A DNA stretch of 45,218 nt from Acidimicrobiia bacterium (lineage in GTDB: Bacteria; Actinomycetota; Acidimicrobiia; Spongiisociales; ZC4RG35). The DNA lies in the NCBI GenBank assembly GCA_015488325.1, contig WFOA01000050.1, positions 1 to 45,218 on the forward strand. The letters are read 5' to 3'. Below the pieces are notes generated by a model. The model did no database searches. It had not been told where the DNA came from and saw nothing but the letters and a program-made list of their open reading frames with translations. This document shows, one piece after another, positions 25,519-34,435 of the stretch. The translations under genes and the position numbers were made by a program. The stretch's first letter is position 1. Every line of letters starts with the position of its first letter.

Positions 25519-27650
25519 TCGGTACGGAGGACTCGGGCGCCTGCATGCGACAGCACCTCCTCGACCCAGGGGACGGGATGTCCGTAGGCGTTGGGCCCCA
25601 CCGAGATCACCGCCAGCGACGAGGCCTGGAGAGCCAGCCAGTCGGGGTCGCTGGTCCCGGCTCCTTGATGCGGCACCGCCAGCACGTCCGCCGCAATCCG
25701 CCCCAGCTCCCCCTGGGCGAGCGCTTCGACGTCGCCGGGGAGCAGCACCGACACCTCCCCGATCCGTACCCGCAGGACCAGTGACTGGTCGTTGGGGGAG
25801 GCGTACCGGCGGACCGGCCCGAGGACGTCGAGGGTGACGTCTCCCATCCGATAGGTCCCCAGGCCCGGGTCGACGATGGGGATCCCCGCCGCCGTCAGCT
25901 CCCCGGTGAGCCGCAGCCAGGTGTCGGTGGTGTGGGGTGCCGACGCGTACCACACGGCCCCGATCGGGATGCGCCCGGCGAGACCGGCGAGGCCGCCGAC
26001 GTGGTCGGCGTGGGGGTGGGATGCCACGACCAGGTCGAGCCTCCTCACCCCGTAGCGGGCGAGCTTGCGGGCGAGGAGCCGAGGGTCGGGACCGGCGTCG
26101 ACGAGTACGTTCACCCCGGTGCCCAACACCAGCACGGCGTCACCCTGGCCGACGTCCAGGAACACCACGCCGGGACGGGGCGGGCCGACCCGGCCGACAA
26201 GGACGAAGACGGCGACGCCCACCGCCAGAGCCACACGTCCCAGCCGGTACCGCACCAGCCCCGCCGCCGCCACCACCGCCGCCACTCCGACGGCGTCGAG
26301 CTGAGGCCACCCGGAAGCCAGGTGGGCGAGGTCGATCACCCATCCGGCGAGCCACGTCCCCACCGTCAGAGGCAACCCGCCGGTGACGATCCCCACCACG
26401 CCGACGGCGGTGGCGGCGGCGACCAGCGGGGCAGCCACCAGGTTCGCCAAGGGTGCGAAGAGGGGAACGGACCCGAAGTGGACCAAGAGCAGCGGCGCGA
26501 CGGCGACCTGTGCCCCCACGGTGGGACCGAGGATCGTGGCGACGACCCGGGGGAGCCTCCCGACGAACGCGCGGCTGCCCGCCATCACCCCGGCGGTCGC
26601 CGCCACCGACAGCTGGAACCCGACCGACCCGGCCAGGGGAGGCGACAGGATCGACAGGGCCGCCACCGTGGCCCCGAGCACCGTCCAGGCGTCGAGGGAC
26701 ACCCCGAAGGCCCGGGCGACGAGGACCAGCCCCGCCATCACCGCCGCCCTCACCACCGACGGCTCCCAACGGGTCGCCACCACGAACACGACGAGGGCAA
26801 CGAGGCCGGCGACGGCACGGATCCGGACCGAGCCGACGACGGGAGCCAGCACGAGGAACCACATGCCGAGGAAGAGGGCGACGTTGCTCCCCGACACGGC
26901 CACGAAGTGGGTGAGGCCGGCCCGCCGCATCGCCTCGTAATCGAAGGGGGAGAGGCCGCCGGTGTCGCCGATCAGGAACCCCCGCAACAGCGCCGCCTCC
27001 GGTCCGGCGTCGACGGGGAGACGGGCACGGACCGCGGCCCGCAGGCCGTTCCCGGCCCGGAGCCACGGTTCGGCCGGTTCGGCGACCGTGACCGTCCGGG
27101 CGACGACGGTGGCTGCGACCCGCCGCCCCCGGATCCTGCGTTCGCCACCGCGGACCGTACCGTCCACCGCCAGCCACTCCCCCGCCTGGGCCCGGTGGCG
27201 TCCCTCCGGCCACTCCACCGCCAGGTCGGGTCCGTCGAACACCACGCCGTCGACGATCACCGGCCGCAGCGGCACCGTCTCCCTGCCCCGGGACGCCACC
27301 GGGTCGGCGAGGACCCTCCCGACGACGGAGGTACGGCCCGACGGTGCGGCACCCGACGCGCCGTCGTTCGTCCCCGACCAGGCGGCGGACATGACGGCGA
27401 GGAGGAGCGCACCGGCCGCCCACCGCGTCCAGGCCGGGCGCCGACCCGCGGCGACGGCCACCGCCGCCACTCCCGCCACGGCCACGGTGGCCACACCCGG
27501 AGCACCGGCGACCGGCACCGCCCCGACCCACGCCCCGACCGCCGCGGCCAGCCACCGGACCGCCGGCGGCTGGATCCCCCACCGCCGCCACCGGCTCGTC
27601 TCCGTCGGCCCGTCCGAGCGACGTGCCCGGGTCGACCCCGGAAGGGGCAT
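25440..27650 (-). CDS. comEC: ComEC/Rec2 DNA-uptake channel protein
   Basis: 736 residues. The N-terminal hydrophobic segments and an OB-like DUF4131 region are followed by the Competence membrane domain, with ALLRGFLIGDTGGLS and GLTHFVAVSGSNVALF, about ten helices in all. A C-terminal metallo-beta-lactamase domain (from about 490) has GVVFLDVGQGDAVLV, DAGPDPRLL, ASHPHADHVGGL (HxHxDH metal site), LPGDVE and AVPHQGAGTSD. The metal ligands look intact. ComEC moves single-stranded DNA across the membrane; the MBL domain may degrade the other strand. comEA lies directly upstream (TGATG junction). No other competence or pilus genes are in the window. Confidence 0.92.
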   Translation of the reverse strand: MPLPGSTRARRSDGPTETSRWRRWGIQPPAVRWLAAAVGAWVGAVPVAGAPGVATVAVAGVAAVAVAAGRRPAWTRWAAGALLLAVMSAAWSGTNDGASGAAPSGRTSVVGRVLADPVASRGRETVPLRPVIVDGVVFDGPDLAVEWPEGRHRAQAGEWLAVDGTVRGGERRIRGRRVAATVVARTVTVAEPAEPWLRAGNGLRAAVRARLPVDAGPEAALLRGFLIGDTGGLSPFDYEAMRRAGLTHFVAVSGSNVALFLGMWFLVLAPVVGSVRIRAVAGLVALVVFVVATRWEPSVVRAAVMAGLVLVARAFGVSLDAWTVLGATVAALSILSPPLAGSVGFQLSVAATAGVMAGSRAFVGRLPRVVATILGPTVGAQVAVAPLLLVHFGSVPLFAPLANLVAAPLVAAATAVGVVGIVTGGLPLTVGTWLAGWVIDLAHLASGWPQLDAVGVAAVVAAAGLVRYRLGRVALAVGVAVFVLVGRVGPPRPGVVFLDVGQGDAVLVLGTGVNVLVDAGPDPRLLARKLARYGVRRLDLVVASHPHADHVGGLAGLAGRIPIGAVWYASAPHTTDTWLRLTGELTAAGIPIVDPGLGTYRMGDVTLDVLGPVRRYASPNDQSLVLRVRIGEVSVLLPGDVEALAQGELGRIAADVLAVPHQGAGTSDPDWLALQASSLAVISVGPNAYGHPVPWVEEVLSHAGARVLRTDQVGDVVVAPDVIASTIERTPSGSDG

Positions 27651-28180
27651 CAGGGGAGGTCGACGGCGTCACGGAGGGCCGCCAGCTTCGCCTCGCCGAT
27701 GCCGGGGACGTCGAGCAGGTCTTCGACGGTCCGGAACGGCCCGTTCTCCTCCCGGTACGCGACGATCCGTTCCGCCAGCACCGGCCCGACGCCGGGCAGG
27801 CGCTCCAGCTCCGCCGCCGAGGCCTGGTTCGGGTCGACGAGCCCCCCGTCGGAGCCGCCGTCGACGTTCGGCGGCGACTCGCCAGGGGCCGGGACCCGCA
27901 CCTGGTCGCCGTCCCGGACCGGTGCCGCCAGGTTGAGAGCCGACAGGTCGCCGCCCGGGAGCACCCCGCCGGCGGCGGCGACGGCGTCGGCGACCCGTGC
28001 CCCTTCGCCCAGTTCCACCAGTCCGGGTCGCCGCACCCATCCGGCGACGTGGACCACCACCGTCGCAGGCGCCGTCGAGCTCGACGCCGTCACCGGAACC
28101 GGCGGGACCAGCTCCGGAGGAGGCGTCGACGTGCAGGCGGCGGAGGCGACGAGGCCGAAGACGATGACGACCCGGGTCAC
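27650..28180 (-). CDS. comEA: ComEA-like DNA-binding protein (SLBB + helix-hairpin-helix), likely lipoprotein
   Basis: 176 residues from GTG 28180, preceded by AAGGAGA; this is preferred to a GTG eight codons upstream that has no ribosome site. The N-terminus has a lipobox, FGLVASAAC. An SLBB domain (about 40-100, VVVHVAGWVRRPGLVELGEG) precedes a tandem HhH domain (about 115-176): DPNQASAAELERLPGVGPVL, then VEDLLDVPGIGEAKLAAL. ComEA binds incoming double-stranded DNA outside the membrane and hands it to ComEC. The stop overlaps the comEC start by one base. Confidence 0.9.
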   Translation of the reverse strand: MTRVVIVFGLVASAACTSTPPPELVPPVPVTASSSTAPATVVVHVAGWVRRPGLVELGEGARVADAVAAAGGVLPGGDLSALNLAAPVRDGDQVRVPAPGESPPNVDGGSDGGLVDPNQASAAELERLPGVGPVLAERIVAYREENGPFRTVEDLLDVPGIGEAKLAALRDAVDLP

Positions 28181-28254
28181 GACTCTCCTTCCCCGACCTC
28201 CCACCGCCCCGTGTATCTATCAGCCTCCGCCTCCCACGTCCAGGGTCCCCTCGC

Positions 28255-28260
28255 TAGGTT
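28255..28260 (+). promoter_or_regulatory. Putative -10 box giving a leaderless ppk2 mRNA
   Basis: TAGGTT is followed by seven bases (GTCGGCC) and the ATG of ppk2; there is no Shine-Dalgarno. Confidence 0.5.
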
Positions 28261-28267
28261 GTCGGCC

Positions 28268-29089
28268 ATGTCCGATCTGGCCCATCCCGACGCCTACCGT
28301 GTCCCACCCGGCGGACCCGCCGACCTGGCGGGACGTGACCCGGCCGACCGGTCCTGGTTCCCGGGCACGAAGAAGGAGGGTCGCCGCCTCACCAAAGCCC
28401 TCAACCGCCGCCTGGAGGAGCTTCAGGAACTGCTGTGGGCCGAACACCGGCACCGGCTCCTCGTCGTGCTGCAGGCGATGGACACCGGCGGCAAAGACGG
28501 CACCATCCGTCACGTGTTCGACGGCACCAACCCCCAGGGGGTGAAGGTGGCGGCCTTCAAACGTCCCACACCCGACGAACTCGCCCACGACTACCTGTGG
28601 CGGGTGCACCCCCACGTCCCCGGTGACGGGGAGATCGCCATCTTCAACCGCAGCCACTACGAGGACGTCCTCGTCGTCCGGGTCCACGGATTGGTACCCG
28701 AAGACCGCTGGCGGCGACGCTACGGTCACATCGTCGAGTTCGAACGGCTCCTCACCGACGAAGGAACCACCATCGTCAAGCTGTTCCTCCACATCTCCAA
28801 AGAGGAGCAACGTGAACGGCTCCAGGCACGACTCGACGAACCCGACAAACGCTGGAAGTTCTCCCAGGCCGACCTGGCCGAGCGGGAACGCTGGGACGAC
28901 TACCAGGCCGCCTACGAGGAGGCGCTGAGCCGCACCTCCACCGACGACGCCCCCTGGTACGTGGTGCCGGCCGACCGCAAGTGGTACCGGAACCTGGTGG
29001 TCTCCAAGATCCTCGTCGACTGCCTCGAAGCCCTCGACATGCGGTATCCGGATCCGGGCGACGACCTGGCCGGGATCGTCGTCACCTGA
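28268..29089 (+). CDS. ppk2: Polyphosphate kinase 2 family protein
   Basis: 273 residues from ATG 28268. The PPK2 P-loop is LQAMDTGGKDGTIRHVF (Walker A GGKDG at about 77). The lid region follows, and Walker B is IFNRSHYEDVLVVRV with the family's Arg/Glu/Asp. The C-terminus WYVVPADRKWYRNLVVSKI is typical of one-domain PPK2. The enzyme phosphorylates nucleoside mono- or diphosphates with polyphosphate; which class (AMP or ADP preference) cannot be settled by eye. It is monocistronic and overlaps the convergent HExxH gene by 8 bases. Confidence 0.92.
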   Translation: MSDLAHPDAYRVPPGGPADLAGRDPADRSWFPGTKKEGRRLTKALNRRLEELQELLWAEHRHRLLVVLQAMDTGGKDGTIRHVFDGTNPQGVKVAAFKRPTPDELAHDYLWRVHPHVPGDGEIAIFNRSHYEDVLVVRVHGLVPEDRWRRRYGHIVEFERLLTDEGTTIVKLFLHISKEEQRERLQARLDEPDKRWKFSQADLAERERWDDYQAAYEEALSRTSTDDAPWYVVPADRKWYRNLVVSKILVDCLEALDMRYPDPGDDLAGIVVT

Positions 29090-29495
29090 CCTCCGGCCCA
29101 CCCCCGAGGATCCGCGCGGTCGCCGTCCGTGCCTCCTGTTCGGCGGGGATGGCCTCGTACGCCGTCCGGTGGTCGCTCCCCCGGGAGCGGGCCCGTAGGT
29201 AGGCGGCGAGGTACCCGGCGAGGAACCGGACCACACCCTGGCGGCGCCACTGGGCGACATGGACCAGCTCGTGCACCACGACGGCTCCGAGGCGCCCCGG
29301 GTCGCCGGTGAGGAGATCGGGATGTACATAGATCGCCCAGGGGAGCGTCATGGCGCCGACGTCGCCCCACAGGAGACGCATCCACCGGGGTGCAGGCCGC
29401 AGCGGAACCACGTCGGCGTGGTCGGGGTCGAGCAGGTCGGCGACGACCTGCGGGTCGATGCCGGCGGCCCGCAGCGCGGCCGAAGGCGGGTACAC
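29082..29495 (-). CDS. Small HExxH zinc-metallopeptidase-like protein
   Basis: 137 residues from GTG, 2 bases after the leuS stop, so it is translated with leuS. The key segment is VVVHELVHVAQWRRQG (about 73-88), an HExxH metal site embedded as in DUF4157-like and related minimal metallopeptidases, with a possible third ligand in YLAAYLR or the later EQEAR helix. No signal peptide is apparent, so it is probably cytoplasmic. Substrate unknown. The upstream half (RPAPRWMRLLWGDVGAMTL, ending in YVHPDLL) is consistent with the strand that frames such active sites. Confidence 0.6.
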   Translation of the reverse strand: MYPPSAALRAAGIDPQVVADLLDPDHADVVPLRPAPRWMRLLWGDVGAMTLPWAIYVHPDLLTGDPGRLGAVVVHELVHVAQWRRQGVVRFLAGYLAAYLRARSRGSDHRTAYEAIPAEQEARTATARILGGGPEVR

Positions 29496-29497
29496 GA

Positions 29498-31927
29498 TCA
29501 GCCGACGACGACGTTGACGAGCCGCGGGGCCCGGACGATCACCTTCTTCACGGTGCCGCCGTCGAGCCAGCGTGCCACCCGTTCACTGGCGAGCGCGAGG
29601 CGTTCGGCCTCGTCGTCGGCGATGTCGGCAGGCACCTCGATCCGGTCCCGCACCTTGCCGTTCACCTGGATCACCATGGTGACGGTCTCCTCTCGGACCA
29701 GCTCCGGGTCCCATTCGGGCCAGGCCTCGGTGGCGAGCATCGTCCCGTAGCCTCGCCGCTCCCACAGCTCGTGGGCGATGTGGGGCGCCATCGGCCCGAG
29801 CATGAGCAGCATGAGACGGAACACCTCGTCGAAGGTCTCGGTCTCGGCGCCGCCTTTCAGGTAGTCCTGGAGGGCGTTCCCGAAGGACATCAGGGCAGCG
29901 ACCGCGGTGTTGAAGGCGAACCGGTCGATGTCTCCGGTCACCTTCTTCACGGTGCGGTGAGCGACCTGGCGGATCTGCCGATCCTCGGGGGTTGCGGGTC
30001 GGTCCTCCACCCGGCCGATCTCGCCGGTGCCCATCCTCCACACCCGGTCGAGGAACCGGGCGGTCCCTTCGACACCGTGGTCGGACCAGACGGCGTCGTC
30101 GGTGGGGGGACCGATGAACAGTTCGAACAGGCGGATGGCGTCGGCGCCGAAGCGTTCGTAGTAGAGGTCGGGGGCGACGACGTTGCCCTTCGACTTCGAC
30201 ATCTTGGCGCCGTCTTTCACCAGCATGCCCTGGGTGAAGAGACGCTGGAACGGTTCGTCGGTGGTGACGAGGCCCATGTCGTAGAGGACCTTGGTGATGA
30301 ACCGGGCGTACAGCAGGTGGAGGACGGCGTGCTCCACTCCGCCGATGTACTGGTCGACCGGCATCCAGTATTCGACCTTGTCGGGATCGAAGATGGCCTC
30401 GTCGTTGTGGGGGTCGCAGAACCGCAGGAAATACCACGACGAGTCGACGAAGGTGTCCATCGTGTCGGTCTCCCGCTGGGCGTCCCCGCCGCAACGGGGA
30501 CAGGTGGTGTCGACGAACTCGGGTACCGCGGCGAGGGGGGACCGACCCTTCGGTGCGTAGTCCTCCACGTCGGGATGGATCACCGGCAGGTCCTCTTCGG
30601 GGACGGGAACGATCCCGCATGCGGGGCATTCGATCATCGGGATCGGACAACCCCAATAGCGCTGTCGCGAGATGAGCCAGTCCCGCAGCCGGTAGTTGAC
30701 GGTACGACGGCCGATCCCCTGCTCTTCGAACCAGGCGATGATCCGTTCTTTCGCCGCCGACGTGTCGAGGCCGTCCAAGAACCCGGAGTTGATCACGGTC
30801 CCGGGACCGCTCCACGCCTCGCCTTCCCACCCGTCCGGGGGTTGGACGGTACGGATGATGTCGAGCCCGTACCGGGTGGCGAAATCCCAGTCCCGCTGGT
30901 CCTCTCCCGGTACGGCCATGATCGCCCCGGTGCCGTACCCCATGAGGACGTAGTCGGCGACGTAGATGGGCACCCGCCTGCCGTTCACCGGGTTGACGGC
31001 GTCGTATCCCAGATAGACACCGGTCTTGTCGCCTTCGGCGAGCCGCTCCACTTCGCTCGCCCTCCGTGCCCGTTCGACGTACTCCCTCACCTCGACCTCG
31101 TTCGGGCTGCCGGCGATCAGCCGCTCCACCAGCGGGTGCTCCGGGGCCAGCACGGCGAAGGTCATTCCGAAGACCGTGTCGGGCCGGGTGGTGTACACCT
31201 CGAAGGTGAGACCGTCGGTGTCGGCCACCTCGAGGGTGAAGGTCGCCCCTTCGGACCGTCCGATCCAGTTCTCCTGCATGACCCGCACCCGTTCGGGCCA
31301 TTCGTCCAGTTTCGCCAGGTCGTCGAGGAGGCGCTGGGCGTAGTCGGTGATCTTGAAGAACCACTGGGCGAGGTCGCGTTTCTCGACGTCGGCTCCGCAG
31401 CGTTCACAACGCCCGTCGACGACCTGTTCGTTGGCGAGCACCGTCTGGTCGCTGGGGCACCAGTTGACGGGTGCCCGCCGCTTGTAGGCGAGACCCCGTT
31501 CGTACAGTTTGAGGAACAGCCACTGGTCCCAGCGGTAGTACTCGGGGGTGTGGGAGGCGATCTCCCGGCTCCAGTCGTAGACGGCGCCGAGGCGACGGAG
31601 CTGAGCTTTCATCCGGGCGATCTGGTTCTCCGTGAACACCCTCGGATGCACCCCGGTGTTGATCGCCGCGTTCTCGGCGGGCAGGCCGAAGGAGTCCCAG
31701 CCCATCGGGGAGAGCACGTTGTAGCCCTGCATCCGCCGGTAGCGGGTCAGGAGATCCACGTAGGAGTAGTTACGCAGATGCCCCATGTGGAGGTCGCCCG
31801 ATGGATAGGGGTACATCTGCAGGTTGTAGTACTTGGGACGCGACGGGTCCTCACTGACGTAGAAGGTCCGCTCGGCCTCCCAACGCTCCTGCCATTTCCG
31901 TTCCACGCTCACGAAGTCGTACGGCAT
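29498..31927 (-). CDS. leuS: Leucyl-tRNA synthetase
   Basis: 809 residues. It charges tRNA-Leu and edits mischarged products. The class I HIGH motif appears as PYPSGDLHMGHLRNY and KMSKS as KMSKSKGNVV. A zinc ribbon with CERCGAD and a second Cys pair (CPACG, CPRCGGD) frame the insert, and the CP1 editing domain includes TTRPDTVFGMTF. The C-terminal anticodon domain ends in the tRNA-contacting segment VIVRAPRLVNVVVG. GGAGGAG precedes the ATG, with a TACGCT -10 farther upstream. It is followed by the small HExxH gene. Confidence 0.97.
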   Translation of the reverse strand: MPYDFVSVERKWQERWEAERTFYVSEDPSRPKYYNLQMYPYPSGDLHMGHLRNYSYVDLLTRYRRMQGYNVLSPMGWDSFGLPAENAAINTGVHPRVFTENQIARMKAQLRRLGAVYDWSREIASHTPEYYRWDQWLFLKLYERGLAYKRRAPVNWCPSDQTVLANEQVVDGRCERCGADVEKRDLAQWFFKITDYAQRLLDDLAKLDEWPERVRVMQENWIGRSEGATFTLEVADTDGLTFEVYTTRPDTVFGMTFAVLAPEHPLVERLIAGSPNEVEVREYVERARRASEVERLAEGDKTGVYLGYDAVNPVNGRRVPIYVADYVLMGYGTGAIMAVPGEDQRDWDFATRYGLDIIRTVQPPDGWEGEAWSGPGTVINSGFLDGLDTSAAKERIIAWFEEQGIGRRTVNYRLRDWLISRQRYWGCPIPMIECPACGIVPVPEEDLPVIHPDVEDYAPKGRSPLAAVPEFVDTTCPRCGGDAQRETDTMDTFVDSSWYFLRFCDPHNDEAIFDPDKVEYWMPVDQYIGGVEHAVLHLLYARFITKVLYDMGLVTTDEPFQRLFTQGMLVKDGAKMSKSKGNVVAPDLYYERFGADAIRLFELFIGPPTDDAVWSDHGVEGTARFLDRVWRMGTGEIGRVEDRPATPEDRQIRQVAHRTVKKVTGDIDRFAFNTAVAALMSFGNALQDYLKGGAETETFDEVFRLMLLMLGPMAPHIAHELWERRGYGTMLATEAWPEWDPELVREETVTMVIQVNGKVRDRIEVPADIADDEAERLALASERVARWLDGGTVKKVIVRAPRLVNVVVG

Positions 31928-31948
31928 GGGCTCCTCCGGTGGGCCGTG

Positions 31949-31954
31949 AGCGTA
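31949..31954 (-). promoter_or_regulatory. Putative -10 box for leuS
   Basis: TACGCT on the minus strand, about 21 bases before the ATG, leaving a short leader that contains the GGAGGAG ribosome site. Confidence 0.35.
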
Positions 31955-32019
31955 CCAGCGACACCGGGAAGGTCGTTTTCGGCTTCATCCACCCGCCACG
32001 CCTGCCGACATGTACACAT

Positions 32020-33756
32020 ATGGTCTCCGACGAGGGCGTGACCCGAGCACGGCCGACACTCTCATGGCACGAACCCCGGATCCGCCAGGCCCTCGCCGGT
32101 CTGGTCGTCATCGCCGCGATCGGCTTCGCCATCGACGCCCTCCCACCCGACGTCGCCGACGTCGCCGGATCGGTGTTCGTCTTCTTGGCCTTCGGCGCGG
32201 CCGGCGTCCTCATGATCCGCCGGGCGGGCCGCCTCGAGGGACGGGACCGGCTGGCGTGGCGGATCATCGGAACCGGCGTCACCCTCGCCGCCGTCGGGGT
32301 GGCGGTCTTCGCCGTGGTGTGGGCGTTCGTGCCGGACCTTCCCGCGTTCGGGCCCGTCGACGTCATCTTCCTCTCCGCCTACGTGACGATGGTGGTCGGG
32401 TTCGCCAGCCTGCCCCAGGTCCACGCCCAGAAATCGCAGCGCCTTCGCCTACTCCTCGACGCCCTCGTCGGCGGAACCGCCCTCGGCACCCTGCTGTGGG
32501 CGCTCGTGGTCGGACCGCTCATCGGCCGGATGCCGCAGGTCGGGACCTTCGAGACGGCCGTCGGCATGGCCTACCCGATCCTCGACCTGGTGCTCCTCGT
32601 CACGGCGACGGTCGTCGTGGTCCGTCGCAGCGCCCTCCGATTCGACCCGCGGCTGGTCCTGGTCGCCCTTGCCCTGGCGATCCAGGCCGCCTCCGACCTC
32701 CGTTTCCTCACCCACGCGTTGGGGTCGTCGTTCCAGGAGGTGCAGCCCCCCTACGGACTCCTCGGCATGGCCGCAGGTCTCGCCTTCGCCACGGCGACGA
32801 TCTTGGAGTACCGCCCGCCCCACCGCGAATACGCCGACCGCCGACCGTCGCTGATCCCCATGGTGATCCCCTACCTGATCACCGGGGTCCTCGTGGTCGT
32901 CCTCATCGACACGTTGGCCGAGTCCGGCGTCGGCCGCACCGGGTTTCAGCTCCTCATCGGTTTCCTCCTCACCGTCGCCCTCGTCATCGCTCGCCAGGCC
33001 GTGGCCATCCGGGAAAACCGGGAGATCGTCGAGGCGCAGCGACGGGCCCTCGTGTCGTCGGTCTCCCACGAGCTCCGCACGCCCCTCGCCGCGGTGGTCG
33101 GGTTTCTCGGCCTCCTCGCCGACGACTCGGCCGCCTCCCTCGCCGACGAGGAGCGACACGAGCTGATCGCCCTCGCCAACGAACACGCCCGCCACATGGC
33201 GAGGATCGTCGAAGATCTGATCCTCCTCGCCCGAGGCGACCTACGGGAACTCGAGCTCCACGAACAGGTCGTCGACGCCGCCGAGCTGGTGGCGACGGCG
33301 GTCAACAGCCTCGACGCCCCCGGCGTCAGCTTCGTCGACGAGACCGGCGGGTGGGCGGTTCGGGGCGACCCGGATCGGCTCCGTCAGGTGGTCACCAACC
33401 TGGTGAGCAACGCCGTCCGCTACGGAGGGCCCACCCGCCTCGTCGTGTTCCGAAGGGAAGCCGACACCGCCTTCCTGGAAGTCCACGACGACGGCCCCGG
33501 GGTGCCCCGACGCCACGAAGCCACCATCTGGGAGCGGTTCGAACGGGGTGCCCACCGGTTCAACGCCGCCGTCCCCGGGTCGGGGATCGGTCTGGCGATC
33601 GTCGAGGCGATCGCCGTCGCCCACGGAGGAGAGGCCGGCTACCGACGTTCGGAACGCCTCGGAGGGGCCTGTTTCAGCGTCTCCCTTCCCGGCCGGGCCC
33701 TGCCACCGCCCGCCGAACCCACCGGCACCGAGACGGCCATCACGGTCGGCGGCTGA
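32020..33756 (+). CDS. Multi-pass membrane sensor histidine kinase
   Basis: 578 residues from ATG 32020; a GTG at 32038 after GAGGG is an alternative start. Eight or so hydrophobic helices (about 15-330) form a large membrane sensor, without an obvious periplasmic loop. The H box follows (VSSVSHELRTPLAAVVGFL, phospho-acceptor His about 350), then N (VVTNLVSNAVRYGG), G1 (HDDGPGVP), F and G2 (GSGIGLAIVEAIAVAHGG) boxes. It is therefore a complete HisKA/HATPase_c kinase. No response regulator is adjacent, so it is an orphan here. It probably senses membrane or small hydrophobic signals. The 3' end overlaps the convergent methyltransferase gene by 17 bases. Confidence 0.85.
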   Translation: MVSDEGVTRARPTLSWHEPRIRQALAGLVVIAAIGFAIDALPPDVADVAGSVFVFLAFGAAGVLMIRRAGRLEGRDRLAWRIIGTGVTLAAVGVAVFAVVWAFVPDLPAFGPVDVIFLSAYVTMVVGFASLPQVHAQKSQRLRLLLDALVGGTALGTLLWALVVGPLIGRMPQVGTFETAVGMAYPILDLVLLVTATVVVVRRSALRFDPRLVLVALALAIQAASDLRFLTHALGSSFQEVQPPYGLLGMAAGLAFATATILEYRPPHREYADRRPSLIPMVIPYLITGVLVVVLIDTLAESGVGRTGFQLLIGFLLTVALVIARQAVAIRENREIVEAQRRALVSSVSHELRTPLAAVVGFLGLLADDSAASLADEERHELIALANEHARHMARIVEDLILLARGDLRELELHEQVVDAAELVATAVNSLDAPGVSFVDETGGWAVRGDPDRLRQVVTNLVSNAVRYGGPTRLVVFRREADTAFLEVHDDGPGVPRRHEATIWERFERGAHRFNAAVPGSGIGLAIVEAIAVAHGGEAGYRRSERLGGACFSVSLPGRALPPPAEPTGTETAITVGG

Positions 33757-34348
33757 CGGCCCGGCGGCGCCACCGGGCGAAACGTGCAGGCCAGCGTCGA
33801 GGATCGTCGTCGATCGGATCCGACACCTCTTCCAGCACGAAGTCCTCGCCGAGGGCGACGGAGACGTCGGTGACGTCGAGGGCATAGGGCGGGCCGTCGT
33901 CGGGTGGGCATTTCCCGATCGGGTAGACGATCCCGGCGACCACCCCTCGCTCTCCGACGGTCCGCCGTGCCAACGCCCCGAACCCGGGTCGCAGGGCAGG
34001 CTCCAGTGAGCAGAGAAAGGTGTGGTCGAACAGCACATCGAAGGGCCGGTCGGGCATCCAGCGGAACACGTCGGCTTCGACGACGTCGACGTCGGGGCCG
34101 AGAAGCTCCCGGGCATGGGCGACCGCGTGGGGCGCAAAGTCGACGGCGACCACCTCCCAGCCTGCCTGCGCGAAGGCGAGGGCGTCGTGGCCGCGCCCGC
34201 ATCCTGGCACCAGGACCCGACCCGGCCCGGTCCCGAAGCCGTCGGGGCTTCCCAGCCTCCGCACCAGCTCCGGGTGGGGTGCCCCCAGTTCCCAGGGTGT
34301 GAGCCCGAAGGCGTACCGAAGCGACCAGCGGGACGACTCCGAGGACAT
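33740..34348 (-). CDS. TPMT-like SAM-dependent methyltransferase
   Basis: 202 residues from ATG 34348, chosen because the -10 box lies 9 bases before it; an ATG two codons upstream (34354) would fall before the expected transcription start. The Rossmann SAM site is VLVPGCGRGHDALAFAQAG (motif I, about 47-65), VVAVDFAPHAVAHARE (motif II) and DVLFDHTFLCSLEP (motif IV). This is the pattern of thiopurine S-methyltransferase and related enzymes that methylate chalcogens, thiols or halides. The natural substrate is unknown. Confidence 0.75.
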   Translation of the reverse strand: MSSESSRWSLRYAFGLTPWELGAPHPELVRRLGSPDGFGTGPGRVLVPGCGRGHDALAFAQAGWEVVAVDFAPHAVAHARELLGPDVDVVEADVFRWMPDRPFDVLFDHTFLCSLEPALRPGFGALARRTVGERGVVAGIVYPIGKCPPDDGPPYALDVTDVSVALGEDFVLEEVSDPIDDDPRRWPARFARWRRRAVSRRP

Positions 34349-34357
34349 GACCATTCC

Positions 34358-34363
34358 AGGCTA
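34358..34363 (-). promoter_or_regulatory. Putative -10 box for the TPMT-like gene
   Basis: TAGCCT on the minus strand lies 9 bases before ATG 34348 and 3 bases before ATG 34354, supporting the inner start and a leaderless mRNA. Confidence 0.45.
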
Positions 34364-34435
34364 CCGACCGCCGATGTCGCCGCACCGTACCGGCCTGCCA
34401 ACATGGGTGGTGCAGTCGATCCAGGGAGGCCAACC

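Noticed and set aside
25932-28544. 870-codon plus-strand frame running into ppk2
   Set aside because: Antisense to comEC and comEA; low-complexity His/Arg/Pro translation.
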